From assembly GCF_006351965.1 (NCBI RefSeq), contig NZ_CP040932.1:3658001-3722000 (forward strand): a stretch of DNA of 64,000 nt, read 5' to 3'. A program made the position numbers and the translations under genes. The first letter of the stretch is position 1. Every line of letters starts with the position of its first letter. Positions 16,714 to 25,186 of this stretch are shown here, piece after piece. Below the pieces are notes generated by a model. It was not told where the DNA came from. It saw only the letters and a list, made by a program, of their open reading frames with translations, and made no database searches. Origin of the DNA: Oceanicola sp. D3. Its GTDB lineage: Bacteria > Pseudomonadota > Alphaproteobacteria > Rhodobacterales > Rhodobacteraceae.

Positions 16714-16740
16714 CGAGGACGCCTCGAAGGGCGAACGAGC
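16714..16740 (+). repeat. Dispersed intergenic repeat, family B, copy 1
   Basis: Contains ACGCCTCGAAGGGCG, found also at 18201 and 48541. This copy diverges at its right end (AACGAGC rather than GATGAGC). It sits 63 bp before the UDG-family start codon. An internal CGAGG/CCTCG pair can form a small hairpin. Confidence 0.6.
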
Positions 16741-16802
16741 CAGCCCGGGTGGGCTCATCCAGCCCCTTCAGGCCTCTCTTCGCCCCCGCTACACTGCACC
16801 CC

Positions 16803-17390
16803 ATGGCCCTCCCCGACGACATCCGCGCCTGCCGCCTCTGCGCCCCCCGCTTTGCTGCCACCGCCACGCGCCATGCCCCGCGCCCGGTGCCGTGGTTTGC
16901 CCCCGGTGCCCGCATCCTCATCGTCGGGCAGGCCCCGGGGATGCGCGTGCATGAAACCGGCCTGCCCTTCAACGATCGCTCCGGCGACCGGCTGCGCGAC
17001 TGGCTGGGCCTCGACCGCGACACCTTTTATGACACCGCCCGCGTTGCCATCCTGCCGATGGCCTTCTGCTTTCCCGGCTACAACGCCAAGGGCAGCGACC
17101 TGCCCCCGCCCGCCATCTGCGCCGACACATGGCGCGACGCCGCGCTCGAACACATCGGCCCGGCCCCGCTCACCCTGCTGATCGGCGGCTACGCGCAGGG
17201 CTGGCACCTTGGCCGCGCGGCAAAGCGCGCGGGCGTCACCCGCACCGTTGCCGCCTGGCGCGACCATGCGCCCGACCGCTTCCCCTTGCCCCACCCGTCA
17301 TGGCGCAATACGGGGTGGCTGAAGGCAAACCCATGGTTCAGCGCCGAGCTTCTTCCGGCGCTGCGCGACAGGGTGAAGGAGGTACTATGA
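16803..17390 (+). CDS. Uracil-DNA glycosylase superfamily protein (family 4-like, probable Fe-S)
   Basis: A 195-residue UDG-fold protein. Motif 1 is VGQAPGMRVHETG (41-53) with FNDRSG after it, and the C-terminal motif is LPHPSWRNTG. Four cysteines, C10 and C13 (CRLC) and C89 and C106 with 16 residues between them, match the C-x2-C ... C-x(14-17)-C ligand layout of family 4 Fe-S glycosylases. The water-activating residue differs from the GEPG of family 4 (here GQAPG), so specificity is uncertain. The stop overlaps the start of the SseB-like gene. Likely repairs deaminated or damaged bases. Confidence 0.8.
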   Translation: MALPDDIRACRLCAPRFAATATRHAPRPVPWFAPGARILIVGQAPGMRVHETGLPFNDRSGDRLRDWLGLDRDTFYDTARVAILPMAFCFPGYNAKGSDLPPPAICADTWRDAALEHIGPAPLTLLIGGYAQGWHLGRAAKRAGVTRTVAAWRDHAPDRFPLPHPSWRNTGWLKANPWFSAELLPALRDRVKEVL

Positions 17391-18157
17391 CCACGCTCGA
17401 CGAGGCCCACGCGGCCATGGAAGCCGGCGGAGAGGCCGAGCGGCTGGCCTTTTACGCCCGGCTCGCCGACAGCCAGATCTTCCTGCTGCTGGAAGCCGAG
17501 CCGGAAGGCGAGGTGATCACCCCGCGCGCGGTGGAGACCGGCGAGGGCGAGATCCTGCTGGCCTTCGACAGCGAAGAGCGGCTGGTCGGCTTCACCCAGG
17601 GCGAGGCCGCCTTTGCTGCCATGTCCGGGCGCGGGCTGGTGGCCATGATGGCGGGCCAGAACCTCGGACTGGGGCTAAACCTTGAGGCCCCCTCGGCCAT
17701 GGTCTTGCCCGCCGCCGCGATCGACTGGCTGGCCGAGACGCTGGGCCACGGGCCGGAGGCCGCCGAGGAGATCCCGGTGGAGGTGAACGCCCCCGCCCTG
17801 CCCCGCGCGCTGCTGATGGCGCTGGACGCCAAGCTGGCCACCGGCGCTGGCTTGGCAAAAGCCGCGCTGCTGGTGCGCGCCAGCTATCGCTCCGGCGCAG
17901 AGGGGCACTTGCTGGCCTTCATCGACGCCCGCGAGGGCGCAGAGCACGCGCTGGCGGGCGCGGCGAACGAGGCGCTCAAGTTCTCCGGGCTGGAAAGCGA
18001 AGCGCTGGACGTGGCCTTTCTGGAGGACGGCTCGCCTCTGGCACAGGCGATGGCGCGGCACGGCATGCGGTTTGATCTGCCGGAGCCTGAGCAGCGTGAG
18101 CCATGGGTGCCAGAACCACCGGGCTCAAACCCCGACAAGCCGCCGAAGCTGCGATAG
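17387..18157 (+). CDS. SseB-like protein
   Basis: A 256-residue cytosolic protein with an N-terminal SseB domain: SQIFLLLEAEPEGEVITP, then FDSEERLVGFTQGEAAFAAM and a GQNLGLGLNLEAPS segment, which resemble the SseB (enhanced serine sensitivity) family; a second alpha/beta region follows (ALLVRASYRSGAEGHLLAF, SEALDVAFLEDGSPLAQAM). The tail is proline-rich. The ATG overlaps the UDG-family stop (ATGA) with AAGGAGG inside the upstream gene as ribosome-binding site, so translation is coupled. Biochemical role is not known for the family. Confidence 0.78.
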   Translation: MTTLDEAHAAMEAGGEAERLAFYARLADSQIFLLLEAEPEGEVITPRAVETGEGEILLAFDSEERLVGFTQGEAAFAAMSGRGLVAMMAGQNLGLGLNLEAPSAMVLPAAAIDWLAETLGHGPEAAEEIPVEVNAPALPRALLMALDAKLATGAGLAKAALLVRASYRSGAEGHLLAFIDAREGAEHALAGAANEALKFSGLESEALDVAFLEDGSPLAQAMARHGMRFDLPEPEQREPWVPEPPGSNPDKPPKLR

Positions 18158-18200
18158 CTAGGTGGCTCTGCCCCGGCCTCAGCCCCACCATCGCGAGGTC

Positions 18201-18225
18201 GAAAACGCCTCGAAGGGCGGATGAG
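18201..18225 (+). repeat. Dispersed intergenic repeat, family B, copy 2
   Basis: ACGCCTCGAAGGGCGGATGA, nearly identical to the copy at 48541, located between the convergent SseB-like gene and pfkB. CGAGG just upstream can pair with CCTCG inside the element. Confidence 0.65.
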
Positions 18226-18234
18226 ACGGACCGG

Positions 18235-19173
18235 TCAGAGCCGGGTCAGCACGCAGGCCGGCAGCACGCGCGCGTAGTCCTCCAATCGGCACAACTCGGT
18301 CCCTGCCGTCATCACGGCAGCCGAGGCCGCCGCCATCCCAGCCTGAAGCGCCTCTTCCGGCGCTTTGCCCGAGGCCAACGCAAGGGTGAACCCGCCAACA
18401 AAGCTGTCGCCTGCGCCAACCTTGCTCGCCACCGGCACATCAGCTCCGGCGGCGTGCCATGCGCTCCCGTCGGCGCAGGCCATAACCGACCCGGCCGCCC
18501 CCATCGCCACGATCACCTGAGGCGTCGTTTTCGCCAGCGCCGCCGCAAAGGCCCGCACCTCTGCCACATCTGCCAGCAGCGTGCCGGACAAGATCCGCGC
18601 CTCCTCGTGATCCATCCGCAAAACATCGGCCCCGCCCTCTCGCGCCAGCCGGCTCAGGGGCTCGCCCGATGTATCCGCGATAAGTGTCGCACCGGCAGCG
18701 CCCACCGCATCCGCGAGCGGCTTCAGCCAATCCGGCCCCATGCCCGGCGGCAGCGAGCCGGAGAGGACGACAAGCGCGCCGGGCTCAACCGCCGCTTTCA
18801 CCGCGTCGAGAACCCCCGCGCAGTCAGTCTCTGACCACGCCGCGCTGGCCAGCGAAAACCGAAACTGATTGCCGGTCTCTTCGCAGGTCACGGCGAGGCT
18901 CTGGCGAGTGTCGCCCGGCGCTTCGACGCGCAGCACATCCAGCCCGCGCGCGATCAGCGCGGCCTCCAGCGTGGCCCCCGTCGCCCCGCCCAGCGCGACG
19001 AGACAGCGCGAAGCGCCGCCAAGCTGGTGCACCGCCCGGCTCACATTCACACCACCACCGCCCGGCTCCACCGTGGCTGGGCCGCAGCGCAGCTTCACGC
19101 CCGGGCGCACCAAAGCCGTCCCCGCCGAGAGGTCCAGCGCCGGGTTGGGGGTGAGGGTCAGGATCGGGCGCAT
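18235..19173 (-). CDS. pfkB: 6-phosphofructokinase II / 1-phosphofructokinase family sugar kinase (PfkB)
   Basis: A 312-residue ribokinase-fold kinase that closely follows the E. coli PfkB pattern along its length: KLRCGPATVEPGGGGVNVSR, GGATGATLE, TRQSLAVTCEETGNQFRF, LSGSLPPGM, DTSGEPLS, and the C-terminal catalytic VGAGDSFVGGFTLAL. AGTELCRLEDYARVL at the end also matches. It phosphorylates fructose-6-phosphate or a related phosphosugar. Start at MRPILTLTPNPALD (19173). It lies just 4 bp after nadE on the same strand, so the two are probably one transcript; there is no obvious pathway link beyond ATP/NAD metabolism. Tagatose-6-P or fructose-1-P specificity cannot be excluded. Confidence 0.85.
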   Translation of the reverse strand: MRPILTLTPNPALDLSAGTALVRPGVKLRCGPATVEPGGGGVNVSRAVHQLGGASRCLVALGGATGATLEAALIARGLDVLRVEAPGDTRQSLAVTCEETGNQFRFSLASAAWSETDCAGVLDAVKAAVEPGALVVLSGSLPPGMGPDWLKPLADAVGAAGATLIADTSGEPLSRLAREGGADVLRMDHEEARILSGTLLADVAEVRAFAAALAKTTPQVIVAMGAAGSVMACADGSAWHAAGADVPVASKVGAGDSFVGGFTLALASGKAPEEALQAGMAAASAAVMTAGTELCRLEDYARVLPACVLTRL

Positions 19174-19177
19174 CGGC

Positions 19178-20836
19178 CTAAGACGGGTCGCGCCAGCGGT
19201 TGACGATGGGGTAGCGCCGGTCAAGCCAGAAGGCGGCCTTGGTCAGCCGTGCGCCCGGCGCAGACTGAAAGCGCTTGTATTCGCTCAGGAAAATCAGGCG
19301 CTCGATCTTGCGCACCACCTCATCGGCAAAGCCCTCGGCCACCACTTCGGCCACGGAGGCCTCTTCATCCACCAGCATTTCTAGAATGCGGTCGAGATCC
19401 TCGTAAGGCGGCAGGCTGTCTTCGTCCTTCTGGTCTTCGCGCAGCTCGGCAGATGGCGGCTTGTCGATCACCCGGGGCGGAATCACCTCGCCCTCGGGCG
19501 CCAGCATCCACGCCCGGTGGTTGGCGTTGCGCCAGCGGCAGGTTTCAAACACCCGGGTTTTGTAGAGGTCTTTCAACGGGTTATACCCGCCCGCCATGTC
19601 GCCATAAATCGTGGCATAGCCCACGGCGACCTCGCTCTTGTTGCCGGTGGTCAGGAGCATCTCGCCAAACTTGTTGCTCAAGGCCATCAACAGCAGCCCG
19701 CGCAACCGGCTCTGGATGTTCTCCTCCGTCAGCCCCGGCTCGGTGCCCTCAAAGAGCGGCGCCAACGCCTCCGTCACCGCCGCCCGCGGGCCGCTGATCG
19801 GCACAAAGTCGTAGCGGCAGCCCAGCTTCTCGGCAACCGCCTTGGCATCCTCCAGCGAATGCTCCGAGGTATATTCCGAAGGCAGCATCACGCAGCGCAC
19901 ATTCTCCGGCCCCAGCGCATCGGCGGCAATCGCCGCCACCAGTGCCGAGTCGACCCCGCCCGAAAGCCCCAGCAGCGCCTGTTTGAAGCCGGTCTTGGCA
20001 AAATAGTCGCGCACCGACTGCACCATGCAGCGATAGTCCTGCTCCCATTCACCCGGCAGCGCGGCCTTTTCGCCCTCCACGGCGCGCCAGCCGTCCGGGG
20101 TGCGCTCAAGGTCCAGCTGCGCCACCGCCTCATCGAAGACCGGCATCTGCAAGGCCAGCGCCCCGCCCGGGTTCAGCACGAAGGAGCCGCCGTCGAACAC
20201 CTGGTCATCCTGCCCGCCCACCATGTTGAGGTAAATCAGCGGCAGGCCGGTTTCGACCACGCGCTGTACCATCAGGTTCTGCCGGGTCTCCATCTTGCCG
20301 CGATAGTAGGGCGAGCCATTGGGCACGAGCAGAAACTCCGCGCCGGTCTCGGCCAGCGTCTCGGCCACATCCTCGTGCCACGCGTCCTCGCAGATGGGCG
20401 AGCCGATGCGGGTGTTGCCCACCGCATAGGGTCCGCCAAGCGGGCCGGCATCATAGATGCGCACCTCGTCAAATACCGTCTCATTGGGCAGGTGGTGCTT
20501 GAGCACCCGGGTCATCACCTTGCCGTCCTTGAGGATGAAATAGGCGTTGAACAGCTTGCCATCCTCGGGCCAAGGGCCGCCAATGGCGATGGCCGGGCCA
20601 TCGGCACAGTCACGCGCCAGCGCCTCCACATGGGCCACCGCATCGGCGGCAAAGGCGGGGCGATCCACGAGGTCTTGCGCGTTGTAGCCGCAGATGAACA
20701 TCTCGGTGAAGGCCACCAGATCGGCCCCGGCGGCCTTGCCCTTGGCCCAGACCTCGCGGGCCTTTGCCGCGTTGCCCGCCATATCCCCCAGAACCGGGTT
20801 CAACTGTGCCAATGTTATCCGAAACCTGTCGGCCAT
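19178..20836 (-). CDS. nadE: Glutamine-hydrolysing NAD+ synthetase
   Basis: A 552-residue two-domain enzyme making NAD from nicotinate adenine dinucleotide. The N-terminal nitrilase-type glutaminase domain shows its Glu-Lys-Cys triad: E45 (AFTEMFICGYN), K113 (LKHHLPNE) and C149 (GSPICEDAWHED). The C-terminal synthetase domain has the PP-loop LGLSGGVDSALVAAIAAD, then MPSEYTSEHSLEDAK and TTGNKSEVAVGYATIYGDM. Being the Gln-dependent form it does not need free ammonia. Divergent from the MORN gene; pfkB follows after 4 bp. Start ATG at 20836. Confidence 0.96.
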   Translation of the reverse strand: MADRFRITLAQLNPVLGDMAGNAAKAREVWAKGKAAGADLVAFTEMFICGYNAQDLVDRPAFAADAVAHVEALARDCADGPAIAIGGPWPEDGKLFNAYFILKDGKVMTRVLKHHLPNETVFDEVRIYDAGPLGGPYAVGNTRIGSPICEDAWHEDVAETLAETGAEFLLVPNGSPYYRGKMETRQNLMVQRVVETGLPLIYLNMVGGQDDQVFDGGSFVLNPGGALALQMPVFDEAVAQLDLERTPDGWRAVEGEKAALPGEWEQDYRCMVQSVRDYFAKTGFKQALLGLSGGVDSALVAAIAADALGPENVRCVMLPSEYTSEHSLEDAKAVAEKLGCRYDFVPISGPRAAVTEALAPLFEGTEPGLTEENIQSRLRGLLLMALSNKFGEMLLTTGNKSEVAVGYATIYGDMAGGYNPLKDLYKTRVFETCRWRNANHRAWMLAPEGEVIPPRVIDKPPSAELREDQKDEDSLPPYEDLDRILEMLVDEEASVAEVVAEGFADEVVRKIERLIFLSEYKRFQSAPGARLTKAAFWLDRRYPIVNRWRDPS

Positions 20837-21003
20837 GCCTGCGCCTCTCCTTGATGCGATCCGACTTAGCAGATTGACGCTGAAGTGAAAGGTTGCCCGC
20901 CCAAAAAGCGTTGCGACCCGGCGCGGCGGGCCTTACCTTCGTGCCCGCGCAGGAAGACGACCCGCGCCGAAAGGGCAAGGGGCAGCCAAAAGGATAAAAC
21001 CCA

Positions 21004-22446
21004 ATGATCCGGGCAGGACATATCGCACTGGCAGCCATTCTGGCGCTGGCCACACCGCTGGCCGCGCAGGACAAGCAAATCAAGCAATACGAAAACGGAG
21101 GAGTCTACGAGGGCACCTTCAAGAACGGCCTTCAGCACGGCAAGGGCAGCTATACCCTGCCCAACGGCTACGAATATGAGGGCGACTGGGTCGAGGGCGA
21201 GATCCTCGGCCAGGGCGTGGCGCGCTATCCCAATGGCTCGGTCTATCAGGGGGCCTTCGCCAAGGGCAAACCGGAGGGCAAGGGCAAGATCACCTTCGCC
21301 GATGGCGGCACCTATGACGGCGATTGGAAGAACGGCGAGATGACCGGCCAGGGCGTGGCCGATTATGCCAACGGCACCCGCTACGAGGGTGCCTTCGTTA
21401 AGGGGCTGCACGAGGGGCAAGGCAAGCTCACCTCACCGGGCGGTTCAGTCTACGAGGGCACTTGGGTGGCCGGCTCCAAGGAAGGCGCGGGCCGCATGAC
21501 CTACCCCGATGGGTCGGTTTACGAGGGCAACTTCGTCCGCAACCAGCGCGCCGGTCAGGGCGTGCTAACCATGCCGGACGGGCTCACCTACAACGGCGCG
21601 TGGAAGGCCGGGCAAATCAACGGTCTCGGCACGCTGACCCAGCCCAACGGCGATGTCTACACCGGCCTGCTGGTCGATGGGCAGCGCCACGGCAAGGGCA
21701 AGGTCACCTATTCCAACGGCGATGTGTATGAGGGCGACTTCAAGGCCGATCAGCGCGACGGGCAAGGCACCTTCACCGGCGCCGATGGCTACAGCTACAC
21801 CGGCGCATGGAAGGAAGGCCGGATCCACGGCAAGGGCAAGGTAAACTACCCTGACGGCTCGGTTTACGAGGGCGATTTCGTCGATGATCTCGCGCAGGGC
21901 GAGGGCACCATCACCTACCCTGATGGCTCGGTCTACACCGGCGGCTGGGTCGAGGGGGTGATCGAGGGCAAGGGCGTGGCGCGCTACAAGGGCGGCATGG
22001 TCTATGATGGCGAGTTCAAGGACGCCAAGAACCACGGTCAGGGCACCATGACCTCCCCCGATGGCTACAAATACGTGGGCGAATGGAAGAACGGCCTGCG
22101 CGACGGGCAAGGTGTGGCCACCTATGCCGACGGCACCACCTACGAGGGCGGCTTCAAGGCCGGAATGCGCGAAGGCCAGGGCAAGATCACCATGGCCGAC
22201 GGCTTCACCTACGAGGGCGGCTGGACAGCGGGCGAGATCGACGGCAAGGGCGTGGCAACCTACGCCAACGGCGATGTCTACGAGGGGCTCTTCGCCGCCG
22301 GAAAGCGGCAGGGCATGGGCACCATGACCTATGCCACCGGCGAAGTGGAAAGCGGTGAATGGGAAAAGGGCATTCTGACCCGCGCCAGCACCCCGCCTGC
22401 CACCGAGGACACCGCAGAAGAGGCCGCCGCCCCCTCCGACGGCTGA
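21004..22446 (+). CDS. Exported protein made of 19 tandem MORN repeats
   Basis: A 480-residue protein: a signal-like N-terminus (MIRAGHIALAAILALATPLA, cleavage near AQDKQ), then from residue 34 to about 470 nineteen consecutive 23-residue MORN repeats of the type VYEGxF/W..G..GxGxxTYPDGS, with no indel between them, and a short acidic Pro/Thr/Ala tail. MORN arrays form long beta-ribbon rods and act as scaffolds or lipid/protein-binding platforms; most bacterial examples are uncharacterised. The sixth repeat position alternates Phe and Trp, giving a two-repeat superperiod broken once at repeat 9. Monocistronic, with AAAAGGA upstream of the ATG. Likely periplasmic or surface located. Confidence 0.93.
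   Translation: MIRAGHIALAAILALATPLAAQDKQIKQYENGGVYEGTFKNGLQHGKGSYTLPNGYEYEGDWVEGEILGQGVARYPNGSVYQGAFAKGKPEGKGKITFADGGTYDGDWKNGEMTGQGVADYANGTRYEGAFVKGLHEGQGKLTSPGGSVYEGTWVAGSKEGAGRMTYPDGSVYEGNFVRNQRAGQGVLTMPDGLTYNGAWKAGQINGLGTLTQPNGDVYTGLLVDGQRHGKGKVTYSNGDVYEGDFKADQRDGQGTFTGADGYSYTGAWKEGRIHGKGKVNYPDGSVYEGDFVDDLAQGEGTITYPDGSVYTGGWVEGVIEGKGVARYKGGMVYDGEFKDAKNHGQGTMTSPDGYKYVGEWKNGLRDGQGVATYADGTTYEGGFKAGMREGQGKITMADGFTYEGGWTAGEIDGKGVATYANGDVYEGLFAAGKRQGMGTMTYATGEVESGEWEKGILTRASTPPATEDTAEEAAAPSDG
21103..22413 (+). repeat. 69-bp tandem repeat array encoding the MORN repeats
   Basis: Nineteen units of 69 bp, recognisable by the recurring codons for GVYEG/GSVYEGxF and GQGxxTYPDGS. Units have diverged at silent and variable positions, but some neighbours (for example the units starting near 21859 and 21928) share long stretches, pointing to recurrent unequal exchange. 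It lies wholly inside the coding region and keeps frame. Confidence 0.85.
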
Positions 22447-22456
22447 GCCTTCGCGC

Positions 22457-23326
22457 TCAGCTCCGCCGCCGCTCGCGCCAGAGCGTGAACAGCCCCGCGC
22501 CCACCACGATGGCCGCGCCAAGAATGGTGATCGGCGGCAGCACATCGCCCCAAAAGATCACGCCCACGGCCGAGGCAAAGACCAGCTGGAAATAGGCAAA
22601 GGGCTGCACCGCGCTGGCCTCGGCAAACTCGTAGCACTTGATCAGCGTCCAGTGGCCCAAGGCGCCCGTCATGCAGAGGCTGCCCATCCAGAGCCAGTCG
22701 GCCCCGGTCATCGGCACCCATTGCCACACCGCCACCACCGTCATCACCACCGCGCCCGAGGTGCCGGTGTAAAAGAAGGAGGTGGCCGAACTGTCATGCC
22801 GGGAGACGGCGCGGGTGAGCAACCCGTAGAGCGCAAACATCCCCGCAGCCACCAGCGGCACGATAGCGGCGGGGGCAAACACGCCAAAGCCGGGCCGCAG
22901 GATCACGAGGATGCCGCAGAACCCCACGCCAATCGCCGCCCAGCGCCGCCAGCCAACTTTCTCGCCCAGCACCGGGCCGGACAGCGCGGCAATGAGCAGC
23001 GGGTAGCAGGCAAAGATCGCATGCGCCTCCACCAGCCCGAGCAGCACAAAGCCCTGCACCGCCACGCAGATCTCGGCCGCCAGCAGCACGCCGCGAAAGA
23101 TCTGCAACCACGGCACGTTCGATCGGGTCGCCGCCCTGAGCCCGCCGGGCGCGCGCGCGGCGATGGTCAGGACGAAGGCGGCGAAAAACCAGTAGCGGAT
23201 CATCACCACCATCATCACCGGATATTCCTCGGCAAGATGGCGCGAAAGCCCGTCTTGCACCGCAAAGATAAAGGTGGTGACGACCATCAGCAGAATGCCG
23301 TTGGTCTGGGCGCTGCGGGGCTTCAT
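22457..23326 (-). CDS. EamA (DMT superfamily) transporter
   Basis: A 289-residue protein with ten predicted TM segments in two EamA halves: TNGILLMVVTTFIFAVQDGLSR at the start, FRGVLLAAEICVAVQGFVLL, a GEKVGWRRWAAIGVGFCGIL second half-junction, and the final LGAAIVVGAGLFTLWRER. The family exports drugs and metabolites; the substrate here is unknown. It converges on the MORN gene with only 10 bp between stops and overlaps the mnmD stop (start at 23326), so it is translationally coupled to mnmD. Start chosen at MKPRSAQTNG, the usual cytoplasmic N-terminus of this family. Confidence 0.88.
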   Translation of the reverse strand: MKPRSAQTNGILLMVVTTFIFAVQDGLSRHLAEEYPVMMVVMIRYWFFAAFVLTIAARAPGGLRAATRSNVPWLQIFRGVLLAAEICVAVQGFVLLGLVEAHAIFACYPLLIAALSGPVLGEKVGWRRWAAIGVGFCGILVILRPGFGVFAPAAIVPLVAAGMFALYGLLTRAVSRHDSSATSFFYTGTSGAVVMTVVAVWQWVPMTGADWLWMGSLCMTGALGHWTLIKCYEFAEASAVQPFAYFQLVFASAVGVIFWGDVLPPITILGAAIVVGAGLFTLWRERRRS

Positions 23327-23991
23327 GCGAGGATTCCTGTGCTCATGTGGCGTTTGCGCCCGTAACCCGGCTGGCGGGTCACCGTAAAGCCCGCCTCCCC
23401 AAGCGCCCGGCGCACGTGGCCTGCTGCCGTGTAAGTGGCAAATGTACCGCCCGGGGCGGTGTGGCGGCCAACCTCTGCCATCAGCGCGGGCTCCCAAAGC
23501 TCGGGGTTCTTGGCGGGCGAGAAGCCATCAAGAAACCACGCATCCGCCCTGCCTTGCCACGCCGCCAGCGTCTCCCGCGCATCGCCGGGGATGACCTCGG
23601 CCGAAAGCCCCGGCGCAGTGATCACGCCGCCAGCCTCGGGCCATTGCGCCACAAGCGCCTCCACCAGATCGGGGAAGGCCGGGGCAAAGGGCTCCAGCGC
23701 CCGCGCGGCGTCTTCCGCAGCCATCGGAAAAGCTTCAAACCCGGTGTAGCGCACCGCCACCCCGGCCTCGCGCCCCATATGCCAGAGCGCCAGCAGGTTG
23801 AGCCCGGTGCCAAACCCCAGCTCGGCCACGTGAAACCCATCGCGCAACCGCCCCGGCAGGCCATTGCCTGCGAGGAAGGTATGGCGCGTTTCGGCCAGCC
23901 CGTTCTCCAGCGAGAAATACGGGTCATCAAAACGAGTCGAAACGGGGGTGCCGTTGTCGCGCCATGCGAGCGTGGCGGGATGGTGATGCAT
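23323..23991 (-). CDS. mnmD: MnmD-type tRNA 5-(aminomethyl)-2-thiouridine methyltransferase
   Basis: A 222-residue stand-alone version of the MnmC methyltransferase domain, which methylates nm5(s2)U34 of tRNA to mnm5(s2)U34. Visible are the N-terminal DDPYFSLENGLAETRHTFL, motif I VAELGFGTGLNLLALWH, and the family signature AWFLDGFSPAKNPELW, followed by GTFATYTAAGHVRRAL and a C-terminal GYGRKRHM that binds the adenosine moiety. The ATG at 23991 (MHHHPATLAW) gives the normal domain length. It is transcribed divergently from the oxidase gene 55 bp away, which corresponds to the other MnmC domain. Confidence 0.92.
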   Translation of the reverse strand: MHHHPATLAWRDNGTPVSTRFDDPYFSLENGLAETRHTFLAGNGLPGRLRDGFHVAELGFGTGLNLLALWHMGREAGVAVRYTGFEAFPMAAEDAARALEPFAPAFPDLVEALVAQWPEAGGVITAPGLSAEVIPGDARETLAAWQGRADAWFLDGFSPAKNPELWEPALMAEVGRHTAPGGTFATYTAAGHVRRALGEAGFTVTRQPGYGRKRHMSTGILA

Positions 23992-24046
23992 CGGGGGATA
24001 GCCTATGTGTTCGGGCGGAGAATGGCGGCGGCGCGGAGGGATGTCC

Positions 24047-25090
24047 ATGGCAGAGGTGACGGTGCGCGGGGCCGGGGTGTTTGGCCTGTCGATCGCGTGG
24101 GAATGTGCCCGGCGCGGCGCAAAGGTGCGGGTGATCGAGCGGCACGCAGTCGGCGCAGGGTCGTCGGGCGGCGTCGTGGGCGCGCTCGCCCCGCATGTGC
24201 CGGAAAACTGGAACCCCAAGAAAGCCTTTCAGTTGGAAAGCCTGCTGGCGGCAGCGAGCTTTTGGAGCGGCGTTCAAGCCGCCGGAGGGGTCGACCCCGG
24301 CTATGCCCGCACGGGGCGCGTGCAACCGGTGGTGCCCGGCGGCGAGGCGCTGGCCCGGGCGCGGGCGGCGGGCGCCGAGGCGCTCTGGCAGGGCCGCGCG
24401 GTCTGGCAGGTGGTGGAGGAAAGCGAGGCCCCGGCCTTCCGTCCCGTCTCGCAAACCGGGCTTTATGTGATCGACACCCTAACAGCCCGGCTCCACCCCG
24501 CCCGCGCCTGCGCCGCCCTAGCGGCGGCGCTGGAAGCTGCGGGCAGCGAGGTTGTGATTGGCGACAGCGCCGACGCGGACGGCGAGCAAGGCCCGGTAAT
24601 CTGGGCCACCGGGGCCGATGGCCTCGCCGCGCTTTCCGCCGATATGGGCCGCCCCGTTGGCGCACCGATCAAGGGGCAGGCCGCACTGCTGCACTTCGAG
24701 GCGCACAAGGCCGCGCAGCTCTTTGCCGATGGTGTCCATGTCGTGCCCCACGCAGATGGCACGGTGGCCATCGGCTCCACCTCCGAGCGCGAATTCGATG
24801 GGCTGGAGACCGATGCGCTGCTCGATACGCTGCTGGAAAAGGCCAGCGCCCTCGTGCCCCTGCTCCACGGCGCGCCGGTGCTGAAGCGCTGGGCCGGCCT
24901 GCGCCCCCGCGCCCGCAGCCGCGCGCCCATGCTCGGGGCTTGGCCCGGGCGCGACGGGCACTTCATCGCCAACGGCGGCTTCAAGATCGGCTTCGGCATG
25001 GCCCCCGGCGTGGCCCGGGTAATGGCCGACCTCGTGCTGGAAGGGCGCGATGCGATCCCGCAGGGCTTCCGGGTGGAAGACAGCCTCTAG
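24047..25090 (+). CDS. FAD-dependent oxidoreductase of the DAO/MnmC C-domain type
   Basis: A 347-residue DAO-fold flavoprotein with the Rossmann motif RGAGVFGLSIAWECARRG at 7-24 and a C-terminal FAD-contacting block NGGFKIGFGMAPGVARVMA. The internal segment SGGVVGALAPHVPENWN resembles MnmC and glycine-oxidase-like enzymes. Position next to mnmD suggests it performs the MnmC oxidase step (cmnm5U to nm5U), but sequence alone cannot separate it from glycine/D-amino-acid oxidases such as ThiO. The second of two close ATGs (24047) is chosen because GGAGGG sits 6 nt upstream of it and directly abuts the first. Divergent from mnmD. Confidence 0.8.
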   Translation: MAEVTVRGAGVFGLSIAWECARRGAKVRVIERHAVGAGSSGGVVGALAPHVPENWNPKKAFQLESLLAAASFWSGVQAAGGVDPGYARTGRVQPVVPGGEALARARAAGAEALWQGRAVWQVVEESEAPAFRPVSQTGLYVIDTLTARLHPARACAALAAALEAAGSEVVIGDSADADGEQGPVIWATGADGLAALSADMGRPVGAPIKGQAALLHFEAHKAAQLFADGVHVVPHADGTVAIGSTSEREFDGLETDALLDTLLEKASALVPLLHGAPVLKRWAGLRPRARSRAPMLGAWPGRDGHFIANGGFKIGFGMAPGVARVMADLVLEGRDAIPQGFRVEDSL

Positions 25091-25139
25091 CCAAGCCGGG
25101 GTTTTGGGGCACAGATCCCGCGCGGCACCGAGAAAAGTG

Positions 25140-25155
25140 TTAACAAAAGGTTAAC
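25140..25155 (+). promoter_or_regulatory. CtrA-type binding site
   Basis: TTAA-CAAAAGG-TTAAC exactly matches the alphaproteobacterial CtrA full-site consensus TTAA-N7-TTAAC. It lies 32-47 bp before the ATG of the following 130-residue gene, where a -35 or -10 would fall, so it could activate or repress it. Binding is inferred from the consensus only. Confidence 0.65.
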
Positions 25156-25186
25156 GCCATCCTAGCCTCTGCCCAAGAGAGGCCCG

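Noticed and set aside
21103-22413. 69-bp tandem repeats as a CRISPR-like or satellite array
   Set aside because: They are in frame, encode MORN repeats without spacers, and start after a signal peptide.
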